Shown here piece by piece: positions 1 to 6,385 of a stretch of 23,487 nt of DNA. The notes under the pieces are model-generated. The model ran no database searches. It was not told the origin of the DNA and saw only the letters and a list, made by a program, of their open reading frames with translations. Location of the stretch: NCBI GenBank assembly GCA_910589135.1, contig CAJUSL010000024.1, positions 1 through 23,487 of the forward strand. Reading direction: 5' to 3'. The position numbers were made by a program, and so were the translations under genes. This DNA comes from an uncultured Eggerthellaceae bacterium (GTDB lineage Bacteria > Actinomycetota > Coriobacteriia > Coriobacteriales > Eggerthellaceae). Positions within the stretch are counted from its first letter, which is position 1, and every line of letters begins with the position of its first letter.

Positions 1-454
1 GCTTGGAAGGCATGCTCTCGGAGAACACCGTGGTGACGACCGGGATGCAGGAGCCCACGCCGAAGCCGGCGATCAGGCGGAACGCGCAGAAGAACGCGTA
101 GTCAGGCGCGAAGGCCTGGGGCAGCGTGAACAGGCCATAGAAGATGACCGCGATGGTGAGCATCTTCTTGCGGCCGATGGCGTCGGACATGATGCCGCCG
201 ACGGCGCCGCCGAGAACCATGCCGAGCAGGCCCCACGTGGTGAGCGAGCCGGTCAGGGCCGCGATGGGCTTGCCAGCAGCGATCTCCTCCGCGAAGAACG
301 TAGGTGCAACGTACGTGTTGGTGGAATTAACGATCATGAAGTCATAGCCGTCGAAGATCATGGCGAAGGCCAGGATGACGAAGACGATCCACGTGTGGCT
401 GGAGATGCCAGCGCGGTCAATGACCTCAGATACTGTGAACTCTTTACCGTCCAT
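1..454 (-). CDS. MFS transporter, AAHS (aromatic acid:H+ symporter) type, N-terminal part
   Basis: The first 151 codons of a major facilitator superfamily transporter are present; the gene runs off the left edge of the window. The start is the ATG at 454-452, preceded by a G-rich ribosome binding site. TM1 carries the motif DGYDFMIVN, which matches the DGxD signature of aromatic acid:proton symporters of the PcaK/AAHS family. The loop between TM2 and TM3 carries GGxxxDxxGRKKML (GGIMSDAIGRKKML), the general MFS signature. Family membership suggests uptake of a small aromatic or organic acid into the cytoplasm, but the substrate cannot be read from the sequence. It is transcribed toward the left edge and separated from the molybdoenzyme operon by a tRNA gene and 10 kb, so a shared pathway is only a guess. 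A sugar or metabolite:H+ symporter is the alternative. Confidence 0.85.
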   Translation of the reverse strand, partial: MDGKEFTVSEVIDRAGISSHTWIVFVILAFAMIFDGYDFMIVNSTNTYVAPTFFAEEIAAGKPIAALTGSLTTWGLLGMVLGGAVGGIMSDAIGRKKMLTIAVIFYGLFTLPQAFAPDYAFFCAFRLIAGFGVGSCIPVVTTVFSESMPSK

Positions 455-987
455 CAATACCCCCTAGATAAGGATAGTTTCACGTTTTCGCCGCTTGATG
501 GATAGCGCAGCGAAACGCCTTGGAAGTTTCGACCCACGCGGTAGCAAGACTGGCTTTGCGACGAGAAATCAAGGGTATTGCGAACATCTCAATCATCTAG
601 GGCTGCTGAGGTGTGCGTAATAGCGAGAGAAAGCCCCTGCTTGGACAAGGATTGCTCAATCCCTTCGAGACTACGTCGCAGTCAGAAGAAACGACCGCGC
701 GTAATCCTCCTTTCAGTCTTCTCTTCCCATGTAGATGATTTGTCTATTAAAGAACTCAGCCAAGATTTCCTTTATAGGCAAATCACACCGTTCACGCTGA
801 TTTTCATGCCACTTACAGCGCGAAATCAACGATGTATGTAGGATATTTGATGAAGGTATCGAGGTCAATAAAAAATTTGTGCAAAAATACGCGTTTCGCC
901 TCGGCAGGAACCACGCGCATGACGGCATTTTTCCGCGCCGCTTCGCCCCGTCCGGCGCCGGTATGATACCATTGCGCATTGCCCGAC
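455..987. other. Gene-poor intergenic region upstream of the transporter and tRNA
   Basis: This 533-base stretch separates the divergently oriented transporter and tRNA. It is visibly richer in A and T than its neighbours, especially 690-890. Short open frames (578-841 plus, 713-979 minus) show no recognisable domain and no convincing start signal. A consensus-like AGGAGG lies on the minus strand near 708-713 but is not followed by a start codon at a usable distance, which could mean a decayed gene. It must hold the transporter promoter, but I cannot place one with confidence. Confidence 0.5.
962..967 (+). promoter_or_regulatory. Probable -10 element of the tRNA-Val promoter
   Basis: TATGAT lies 20 bases upstream of the tRNA 5' end, at a suitable position for a -10 hexamer. 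I see no convincing -35 at 16-18 bases upstream. Confidence 0.4.
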
Positions 988-1062
988 GGTCGCGTGGCGC
1001 AGCGGGAGCGCAGGTCCCTTACAAGGACAAGGTCGCAGGTTCAAATCCTGCCGCGACCACCA
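988..1062 (+). tRNA. tRNA-Val (anticodon TAC)
   Basis: The sequence folds as a cloverleaf. The acceptor stem is GGTCGCG/CGCGACC; the D arm is GCGC-AGCGGGA-GCGC; the anticodon loop is CTTACAA with T33 and anticodon TAC; the T arm is GCAGG-TTCAAAT-CCTGC. The discriminator is A, and the CCA end is genomically encoded (1060-1062). The anticodon reads GUA and related valine codons. The outermost anticodon-stem pair (27-43) is a G-A mismatch; all other stems pair. A strong terminator follows 8 bases downstream, so this is a single-tRNA transcription unit. Confidence 0.95.
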
Positions 1063-1070
1063 TAATAATC

Positions 1071-1100
1071 AAAAGCGGAACCGGTCACGGTTCCGCTTTT
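1071..1100 (+). terminator. Rho-independent terminator of tRNA-Val (probably bidirectional)
   Basis: A perfect 13-bp stem (AAAAGCGGAACCG with its complement) surrounds a 4-base loop GTCA and ends in T-rich sequence (CTTTTCTTGTTTCTT). The A-run on the left makes a T-run on the other strand, so it can also end transcription arriving from the slyD-like gene whose stop is at 1137. Confidence 0.9.
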
Positions 1101-1136
1101 CTTGTTTCTTCCCAGCGATGCAGGTCTGGCCGAATA

Positions 1137-1658
1137 TTACCTATAGTCGTCCCCCTGGTCGCCGCCGAGCAGCTTCGTCTGCTGCTTGAGGTGTTCCATC
1201 TTCTCGGCGTGGCTGACGAAGTTCTCGGGCGCGTCCTCGAGGCCGAGGATCTCCACCTCGTAGGTCAGCTTCTGGCCGGCCAGCGGGTGGTTCATGTCGA
1301 AGGTCACGATGCCATCCTCGATGGAGACGACGGTCGCCTCGACGGCCTGGCCGCCGCCCTCGGAGCTGTGCATCTTCACGCGCTTGCCCGGAACAATGCC
1401 CGAGATGGGGATCTGGTCGATCGGAATCTTCTGCACGAAGTCGTCCAGGTACTCGCCGTAGGCGTCGTACTCGCTGATGGTGAACGTCTTCTTCTCGCCC
1501 ACCTCGTTCATTGCCAGGATCTCGCGCTCGAAGCCATCGACGACGAGGTCCATGCCCGTCTGGAACTCCATGGGGTTCTCGGCGGTGGCATAGCCGAAAA
1601 CGGTGCCGTCGTCGAGCGTTCCCTTGAATGCGAGCTTTACGGTGGAGCCTAGTTCCAT
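1137..1658 (-). CDS. SlyD-like FKBP-type peptidyl-prolyl cis-trans isomerase
   Basis: A 173-residue cytoplasmic protein of the SlyD/FKBP family, expected to isomerise prolyl bonds and act as a folding chaperone. The N-terminal segment (GSTVKLAFKGTLDDGTVF) is the FKBP beta core, and SEYDAYGEYLDDFVQKIP is the characteristic SlyD active-site and flap junction. The chaperone insert follows (residues about 70-125, including VPGKRVKMHSSEGG), and the FKBP fold is completed by FDMNHPLAGQKLTYEVEIL. The His/Cys-rich metal-binding tail of E. coli SlyD is absent; only HAEKMEHLKQQTKLL follows. I chose the ATG at 1658 because GGAAAGGA sits just upstream; a longer frame to 1808 lacks a signal and overlaps the preceding gene. 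It is the last gene of a three-gene folding-factor cluster, 47 bases after the trigger factor stop. Confidence 0.92.
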   Translation of the reverse strand: MELGSTVKLAFKGTLDDGTVFGYATAENPMEFQTGMDLVVDGFEREILAMNEVGEKKTFTISEYDAYGEYLDDFVQKIPIDQIPISGIVPGKRVKMHSSEGGGQAVEATVVSIEDGIVTFDMNHPLAGQKLTYEVEILGLEDAPENFVSHAEKMEHLKQQTKLLGGDQGDDYR

Positions 1659-1705
1659 GGTGTTTCCTTTCCTTCCTGTCGCAGTGGCTTCCCGCCAGGC
1701 GACAG

Positions 1706-3010
1706 CTATTCCACGATCGTGACGTCGGCGTTGTCGACGAGCCACTCGGTGGCCTTCGTCTGACGCGCCATCTTGCGGACGTCGGCCATGCGGTTGGCGC
1801 TCTCCCACTTCTCGCGGGAATCCTCGCCGCCCTCGCCCTCGAACATGGCGTCGATGTCGGCGTCGGCCACCTCAAGGCCCTTCTCGGCGAAAATGGCCTC
1901 GAGCGCGCAGTCGATCTTCGCGCGGTGCAGCGCCTCGGCCTCGATGCTTTCCTTCATCGCGTCGCCCTCGACCTGGTTCTGCAGCATCCACTGCTGCAGG
2001 TTCGTGCCGTCCTTCTCGAGGTTCTGCATGAACTCGCGGCCCACGTCCTGGCGGATGAACTCCACGTAGTAGGCCGGCACGTCGCCGTCGAGGCGCTGGA
2101 TGACCTGCTCGATCACGCGGTCGACCTTGATTTTCGGAAGCTCGCGCTGCTTCTGGATGCCGATGTTGCGGCGCATCTGGTCGCGCATGTCGGCGGCGTC
2201 CATGCAGCCGACCTTGGCGGCCAGCTCGTCATCGAGAGGCGGCAGCACCAGGCGGCGGAAGCTCTTCACGTCCACGACGGCGTGCAGGTGCCCGTCGCCG
2301 AAGTCGGACGTGCCGTCCTCGTTGATGGCGTCGAAGTCGAACTCCAGGGTCTCGCCGGCCTTCGATCCCACGACCTTCTCGTCGAAGGTGGCGGGCATCT
2401 GGCCCGTTCCGAGGCCAATCATGCGGCTTTGCGCGGCCAGGCCGCCGACGACCTTGCCCTCGGAATCGGTGACGGTGATGGACGCCTTCACGTAGTCGCC
2501 CATTTCGGCGGCGTGGTCGGCATCGTCGATGTCCTCGAAGGAGTGGTAATAGTCCTGCAGCGCCTCCAGCTGGCGGTCGACCTCGGCCTCGGTGGGCTCG
2601 TCGGGAGGCATCTCGATGGCGACGGGGCCGTAGTCGACGAGCTTCATGACGGGGGCCACCGGGCCCGAGACGGTGAACTTGAACGGCTTGCCCTCTTCCA
2701 GCGCGTCGTCCACGTTGAAGTCGGGCTCGCTGATGAAGATGACGTCCGCGCCGTCGATGGCGGCGGGCGCCAGCTCGTTGATCAGCGTCTCGGCGACGCC
2801 GCCCATGGCGTTGGCGTGGCCGCCAACGCTCTGCTCGAGCACGGCGCGCGGGGCCTTGCCCTTGCGGAAGCCCTTCAGCTCACGCTTCTGGATGTCGGCG
2901 AAGAAGCGCTTGGATGCGGCGTCCACGTCGTCGGGAGACGCCACGATGGTCATGACCAGCTCTTGCTTTCCGTCGTCGGAATGCTCGCGGTTGATCTCGG
3001 TGATTTCCAC
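1706..3010 (-). CDS. Trigger factor homologue (ribosome-associated chaperone/PPIase family)
   Basis: A 434-residue protein with the full trigger factor layout. The N-terminal ribosome-binding domain carries GFRKGKAP at residues 47-54, matching the GFRxGKxP loop that contacts ribosomal protein L23. A central FKBP-like domain (about 150-240, GDYVKASITVTDSEGKVVGG to GETLEFDF) and an alpha-helical C-terminal chaperone domain (about 250-434) follow. Length fits the family. Housekeeping tig usually neighbours clpP/clpX, which are absent here; instead it sits between a trigger-factor-C-like gene (12 bases upstream) and a SlyD-like gene. The PPIase domain looks divergent (GTGQMPATFDEKVVG), so isomerase activity is uncertain. 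Whether it is the genome's only trigger factor or a specialised paralogue cannot be decided from this window. Confidence 0.85.
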   Translation of the reverse strand: MEITEINREHSDDGKQELVMTIVASPDDVDAASKRFFADIQKRELKGFRKGKAPRAVLEQSVGGHANAMGGVAETLINELAPAAIDGADVIFISEPDFNVDDALEEGKPFKFTVSGPVAPVMKLVDYGPVAIEMPPDEPTEAEVDRQLEALQDYYHSFEDIDDADHAAEMGDYVKASITVTDSEGKVVGGLAAQSRMIGLGTGQMPATFDEKVVGSKAGETLEFDFDAINEDGTSDFGDGHLHAVVDVKSFRRLVLPPLDDELAAKVGCMDAADMRDQMRRNIGIQKQRELPKIKVDRVIEQVIQRLDGDVPAYYVEFIRQDVGREFMQNLEKDGTNLQQWMLQNQVEGDAMKESIEAEALHRAKIDCALEAIFAEKGLEVADADIDAMFEGEGGEDSREKWESANRMADVRKMARQTKATEWLVDNADVTIVE

Positions 3011-3022
3011 TGCTGCACCGCC

Positions 3023-3799
3023 TTACAGGGACACGAAGGCGTCGGGGAACTGCTTGTTGGCGTTGAGGACGTCCTGGCTGGTGTCGCCGTAGCGCAGCCA
3101 CTCGGTGTCGGTCTCGCGGCGCTTGATCATGGCGTTCTCCATGACGATCTTGAGCGCCTTGGTCTTCAGCGCGTAGTCCTCCATCTGCTCGAGGCGGCCG
3201 TCCATCTCGATCTGGCGACGCTTATACGCCTTGTCGTCGATGCTGTCACCCGGAATGATGGCGTAGAAGTCCTCGGCGTCGAGGGTGAGGCCCTCGTGGT
3301 CGGCATACGCCGCAAGCGCGGAGTCTTCCTTCAGGCCCTGGATGGCGCGCTGGCGGTTGTCGGCATAGAGCTGCTCCTCGCTGATGCCGCGGCTGGCGCA
3401 GAACGTCTCGACGTCCATGCCCTGGCGCGTGATCATCTCCTCCAGGCGGTAGTTGGCCGCATAGACGGAGTCTTCCACCAGGTCTTCGGGAAGGTCCTCC
3501 ACCAGGCGCTTCGCCAACTCGGCGCAGACGACCGCCTGATCGGCGAGCTCCTGCACCTCGCGGTTGTCGCGGTACATGTTGTACCGGATGAAGATCAGCA
3601 GCTCCTCGACGTTCTTGAAGTCCTCGCAATGGGCATCCACCCACGCGTCGGTGAGCTTGGCCTCCTCGCCTTCCTTGGCAACGTTGTAGTTCAGCCAATT
3701 GACGGCCTGCTGCTGGATGACTTCCTCGGGAATGCGGACCTCTTCGGCGACCACGTAGACCGGGTCGTACGAGGTCAGTGTGAACTTGGGCTTTGCCAT
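3023..3799 (-). CDS. Trigger factor C-terminal-domain-like protein, possible chaperone
   Basis: A 258-residue, predominantly alpha-helical, charged protein without signal peptide or membrane segment. Residues about 135-190 (RQGMDVETFCASRGISEEQLYADNRQ... and DHEGLTLDAEDFYAII) follow the pattern of the trigger factor or SurA-type chaperone arm (hydrophobic-x-G-hydrophobic-T-EE-L ... EA-ADxEGLxVTxEE). No ribosome-binding GFRxGK motif and no FKBP domain are visible, so it would be a free-standing chaperone arm. The start at 3799 (MAKPKF) has GAAAGG a few bases upstream and was chosen over the ATG nine codons earlier. It heads the cluster with the full trigger factor and SlyD-like genes. Substrate unknown; the family link is weak-to-moderate and rests on my reading of the motif. 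Confidence 0.7.
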   Translation of the reverse strand: MAKPKFTLTSYDPVYVVAEEVRIPEEVIQQQAVNWLNYNVAKEGEEAKLTDAWVDAHCEDFKNVEELLIFIRYNMYRDNREVQELADQAVVCAELAKRLVEDLPEDLVEDSVYAANYRLEEMITRQGMDVETFCASRGISEEQLYADNRQRAIQGLKEDSALAAYADHEGLTLDAEDFYAIIPGDSIDDKAYKRRQIEMDGRLEQMEDYALKTKALKIVMENAMIKRRETDTEWLRYGDTSQDVLNANKQFPDAFVSL

Positions 3800-3837
3800 C
3801 GGTGACCTTTCGCTTTCATGATGCATTTCATCCCGCT

Positions 3838-3843
3838 ATTGTA
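3838..3843 (-). promoter_or_regulatory. Possible -10 element for the folding-factor cluster
   Basis: On the minus strand TACAAT lies 39 bases before the ATG at 3799, inside a small dyad CGCTA-TTG-TAGCG (3835-3847). No good -35 is visible 16-18 bases upstream, so the promoter, if real, may need an activator. It suggests the three folding genes can be transcribed separately from the operon upstream. Confidence 0.35.
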
Positions 3844-3879
3844 GCGGAAAGCAACGCCTGCGGCGCGACGCGGAGCGGC

Positions 3880-3899
3880 GGGGCAGAGTGCTTTGCCCC
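3880..3899 (-). terminator. GC hairpin after the AAA+/methyltransferase gene (attenuator or weak terminator)
   Basis: GGGGCAG / TTGCCCC arms form a short stem just downstream of the stop at 3905. No T-run follows on the minus strand, so it may only pause transcription, allowing read-through into the folding-factor genes. Confidence 0.35.
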
Positions 3900-3904
3900 A
3901 CCCG

Positions 3905-6385
3905 TTACTTCTTCAACGCGTTGAGGCAGACGGCGCGGTAGGTTGCATCGTCGCCGCCGACCGCCTTCACCTTCTTGCCGGCCTTGTACCCGCGGTCGGG
4001 CTCCACCGCGTAGTCGTCCACCACCTTCGGCGCGCCGAACCCGGCAGCCTCGAGCATGTGCAGGTTCTGCCCCTCCGTCAGCGCGGCCTGGACGCTGTTC
4101 CCCAAATCGCGCGCAGCGTCCGTGAACTGGCTGCCGTGCTCGGCGCTGGAAAAGACCGTCTCCATGATCAGCAAACCGCCCGGCTTCAGCACGCGCGCGA
4201 ACTCGCGCAGCGCCGCCTGCTGGTCGTAGAACAGCGTGATCGCGTTGTTCACGTACACGGCGTCGAAGGTTCCGCTGCCGATGCCGGCCCCGATGAGGTC
4301 CTCGGGGAAGGCCACGCGGAACTCCATGTTGTTGCTGGAAAGCCTGCTGTCGTGCCATGCGCGGTCGGCGCCCTCGGCTGCCTCCTGGATGTAGGACGAA
4401 ACCCAGTCGACGCCCATCGCGAAGCCGCCGTTGCCCACCATCGACGAGATCTTGTACACGCCACGCCCGCGCCTGCAGCCCACGTCGAGCACCTTCTTGC
4501 CTGCAAGCTCGGCCGCCGGCAGATGCATCTTGCAGTCGCTGGTGAAGGCGTACTCCAGCTCCTTGGCGTCGTAGTAAGCACGCAGCGCCTCGGGGGAAGC
4601 CTCCGTGGCTTCGTCCGGTTCCGGACGAACGCCGCGAATTTCGCTTGAAGCAGAATCGTCTGAGAGACCTTGGCTCGAAGCGATTTTGCGTTGAGCGACG
4701 TCGTTCGGGCCGGACGAAGCCGCGTCCAGCTCCGGTTCCGGACGAGTGATTGGGGCAACTTCCTCCTTCTTCATGACGGCGCCGCCGCCAAGCGCAGCAG
4801 CCCCTCCCATGTCCAGGCTGGTGAAGTCGAGCAGGCTGTTGTCGCCGTGGGCCGCGAAGCTCTTCACGTTCTCCTCGAGCTCGGCAAGCAGCGAGGCGCG
4901 GTCTTCCAGCCCCATGCGGGCCGAATCGACCTGCAGCTGGTCGTTGTGGCGATAGTAGGTCTCGTTGCCGTAGTGCGCCAGGTACTGCGTGGTTGCCTTG
5001 CGCGTGGCCAGCTCGGCGACGAACACCAGCATCTCGCGGCCGCCGAAGCACTCGTCCACGAACGCGAACGCGTTGTCCATCTTCGCGCCCACCGCGTCGA
5101 CCGCCGGCTGGATCTTCGCGACCTCCTCCTTGTAGGCGCGCTCGAGCGTGTGGAACGCCTCGTCGCCCTCGTGGGTCTTTTCCATGGTGCAACGCGCCGC
5201 GAACTCGCGCAGCTTTGCGATGGCCAGGCGCTCCTTGCGGATGGCCGCAGCAGACATGATGCCCGAGCCGGCCTTCCGCGCAAGCGCCGCCTCGCGCTTG
5301 TCGATGACGGGCACGAACGCGACATCGACCGCCCCGCCGCGCACCAGGGCGTCTTTCGCACCGCGCAGCACCTCGCGCAGCTCGAGCACCACGCCCTCCT
5401 GCTCGAGCACGCCCGCGCAGTCGCCCGCAAGCGCATCCAGCAGCAGGCCCAGCAGCGCGACCCGCTCGTCGAAGTCGGCCGCTTCGGCGCGGTTCTTGAT
5501 GGTGCCCGACGCGCTGCCGTCCAGGATGCTCGCCACCTGGTAGTCCGACCGGTACTTCTCGAACAGCGCATAGTACACAGCGAACTGGTCGGCGATGTCC
5601 TCGTCGCGCAGGAACTGCGCCACCAGGTCGCGGTTCACCGGCTTGCCCAGCTGCTCGTACAGCGCGATGACGCGCGCAAGGTCCTCCCAGCCGCGCGTCG
5701 TGACGAACGACTTGCCGCCGCCGGCCTTCGACTCCACTTTATAAAAGCAGTCCTTCTTCGTTTCGAGAAACGTCGTGACCGCCGGGTGCAGCCCCACCTG
5801 CGCCGCGTAGTTCTTGAACGCGGCGTAGTCCGGCTCGACGTCGATCTCGCGCATGCGGTCGAGCGTGACGATGTCGAACTCGTGCACCTGCTTGTTGTAC
5901 TCGGGCGGGTTGCCCGCGCACACCACCACCCAGCCGTCGGGCACCTTGTGCTTGCCGAACGTCTTGAACTGCAGGAACTGGAGCATGGAAGGGTACAGCG
6001 TCTCGGACACGCAGTTGATCTCGTCCAGGAACAGGATGCCGCGCCGCAGGTCGGTGCGCTCCATGTAGTCGTAGATGGCGCCGATGATTTCCGACATCGT
6101 GTATTCGGACGACTCGTACTCGTAGCCCTCGAAGTCGTGATGTTCGATGCGGGGCAGCCCGAGGGCCGACTGGCGCGTGTGATGGGTCATGGAGTACGAC
6201 ACGATGCCGATTCCCAGCTCCTGGGCGATCTGCTCCATGATGGCGGTCTTGCCGATGCCGGGCGCGCCCAGCAGGAACACAGGGCGCTGGTGCGCGGGGG
6301 ATATGACGTACATGCCTGCATCGTCGGTCTCCAGATAGGCCTCGACCGTGTCCTTGATCTGCTCCTTAGCCGATTGAATGTTCAT
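3905..6385 (-). CDS. MoxR-type AAA+ ATPase fused to a class I SAM-dependent methyltransferase
   Basis: An 826-residue cytoplasmic fusion. Residues 1-330 are a MoxR-like AAA+ module: Walker A GAPGIGKT (40-47), Walker B ILFLDE (117-122), sensor-1 Asn in CAGNPPEYN (about 159), and arginine-finger candidates in LDRMRE (177-179). Residues about 330-540 are helical. A low-complexity Glu/Ser/Pro linker (about 550-600) leads to a class I methyltransferase: motif I VLDVGCRRGRG (632-642), post-I GVDWV, DAVYVNNAITLF and VLKPGGLLIMET (about 732-743). The arrangement resembles ArsM/UbiE-type enzymes; substrate unknown. The start ATG overlaps the VWA stop as ATGA, implying translational coupling. AAA+/VWA pairs (CoxD/CoxE, NorQ/NorD, RavA/ViaA) remodel or mature partner complexes. 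The fused methyltransferase is unusual; the reading frame is continuous across the join. Confidence 0.9.
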   Translation of the reverse strand: MNIQSAKEQIKDTVEAYLETDDAGMYVISPAHQRPVFLLGAPGIGKTAIMEQIAQELGIGIVSYSMTHHTRQSALGLPRIEHHDFEGYEYESSEYTMSEIIGAIYDYMERTDLRRGILFLDEINCVSETLYPSMLQFLQFKTFGKHKVPDGWVVVCAGNPPEYNKQVHEFDIVTLDRMREIDVEPDYAAFKNYAAQVGLHPAVTTFLETKKDCFYKVESKAGGGKSFVTTRGWEDLARVIALYEQLGKPVNRDLVAQFLRDEDIADQFAVYYALFEKYRSDYQVASILDGSASGTIKNRAEAADFDERVALLGLLLDALAGDCAGVLEQEGVVLELREVLRGAKDALVRGGAVDVAFVPVIDKREAALARKAGSGIMSAAAIRKERLAIAKLREFAARCTMEKTHEGDEAFHTLERAYKEEVAKIQPAVDAVGAKMDNAFAFVDECFGGREMLVFVAELATRKATTQYLAHYGNETYYRHNDQLQVDSARMGLEDRASLLAELEENVKSFAAHGDNSLLDFTSLDMGGAAALGGGAVMKKEEVAPITRPEPELDAASSGPNDVAQRKIASSQGLSDDSASSEIRGVRPEPDEATEASPEALRAYYDAKELEYAFTSDCKMHLPAAELAGKKVLDVGCRRGRGVYKISSMVGNGGFAMGVDWVSSYIQEAAEGADRAWHDSRLSSNNMEFRVAFPEDLIGAGIGSGTFDAVYVNNAITLFYDQQAALREFARVLKPGGLLIMETVFSSAEHGSQFTDAARDLGNSVQAALTEGQNLHMLEAAGFGAPKVVDDYAVEPDRGYKAGKKVKAVGGDDATYRAVCLNALKK

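Noticed and set aside
578..979. Two short frames (578-841 plus, 713-979 minus) as possible small genes
   Set aside because: No domain, no good start signal, and overlapping opposite frames; retained only as an unexplained region.
879..1652. Plus-strand frame running through the tRNA and its terminator
   Set aside because: It covers the tRNA-Val gene and a terminator and then lies antisense to the FKBP gene; not a real protein.
1628..3805. A 725-codon open frame on the plus strand opposite the folding-factor genes
   Set aside because: It is the antisense shadow of high-GC coding genes; its product is a Leu/Val/His/Asp-rich low-complexity sequence with no domain, while the minus strand encodes recognisable trigger factor.
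3905..5100. Arsenite methyltransferase (ArsM) identity for the methyltransferase half
   Set aside because: The fold resembles ArsM/UbiE-type enzymes, but I do not see the conserved arsenic-binding cysteine set and there are no arsenic genes nearby.
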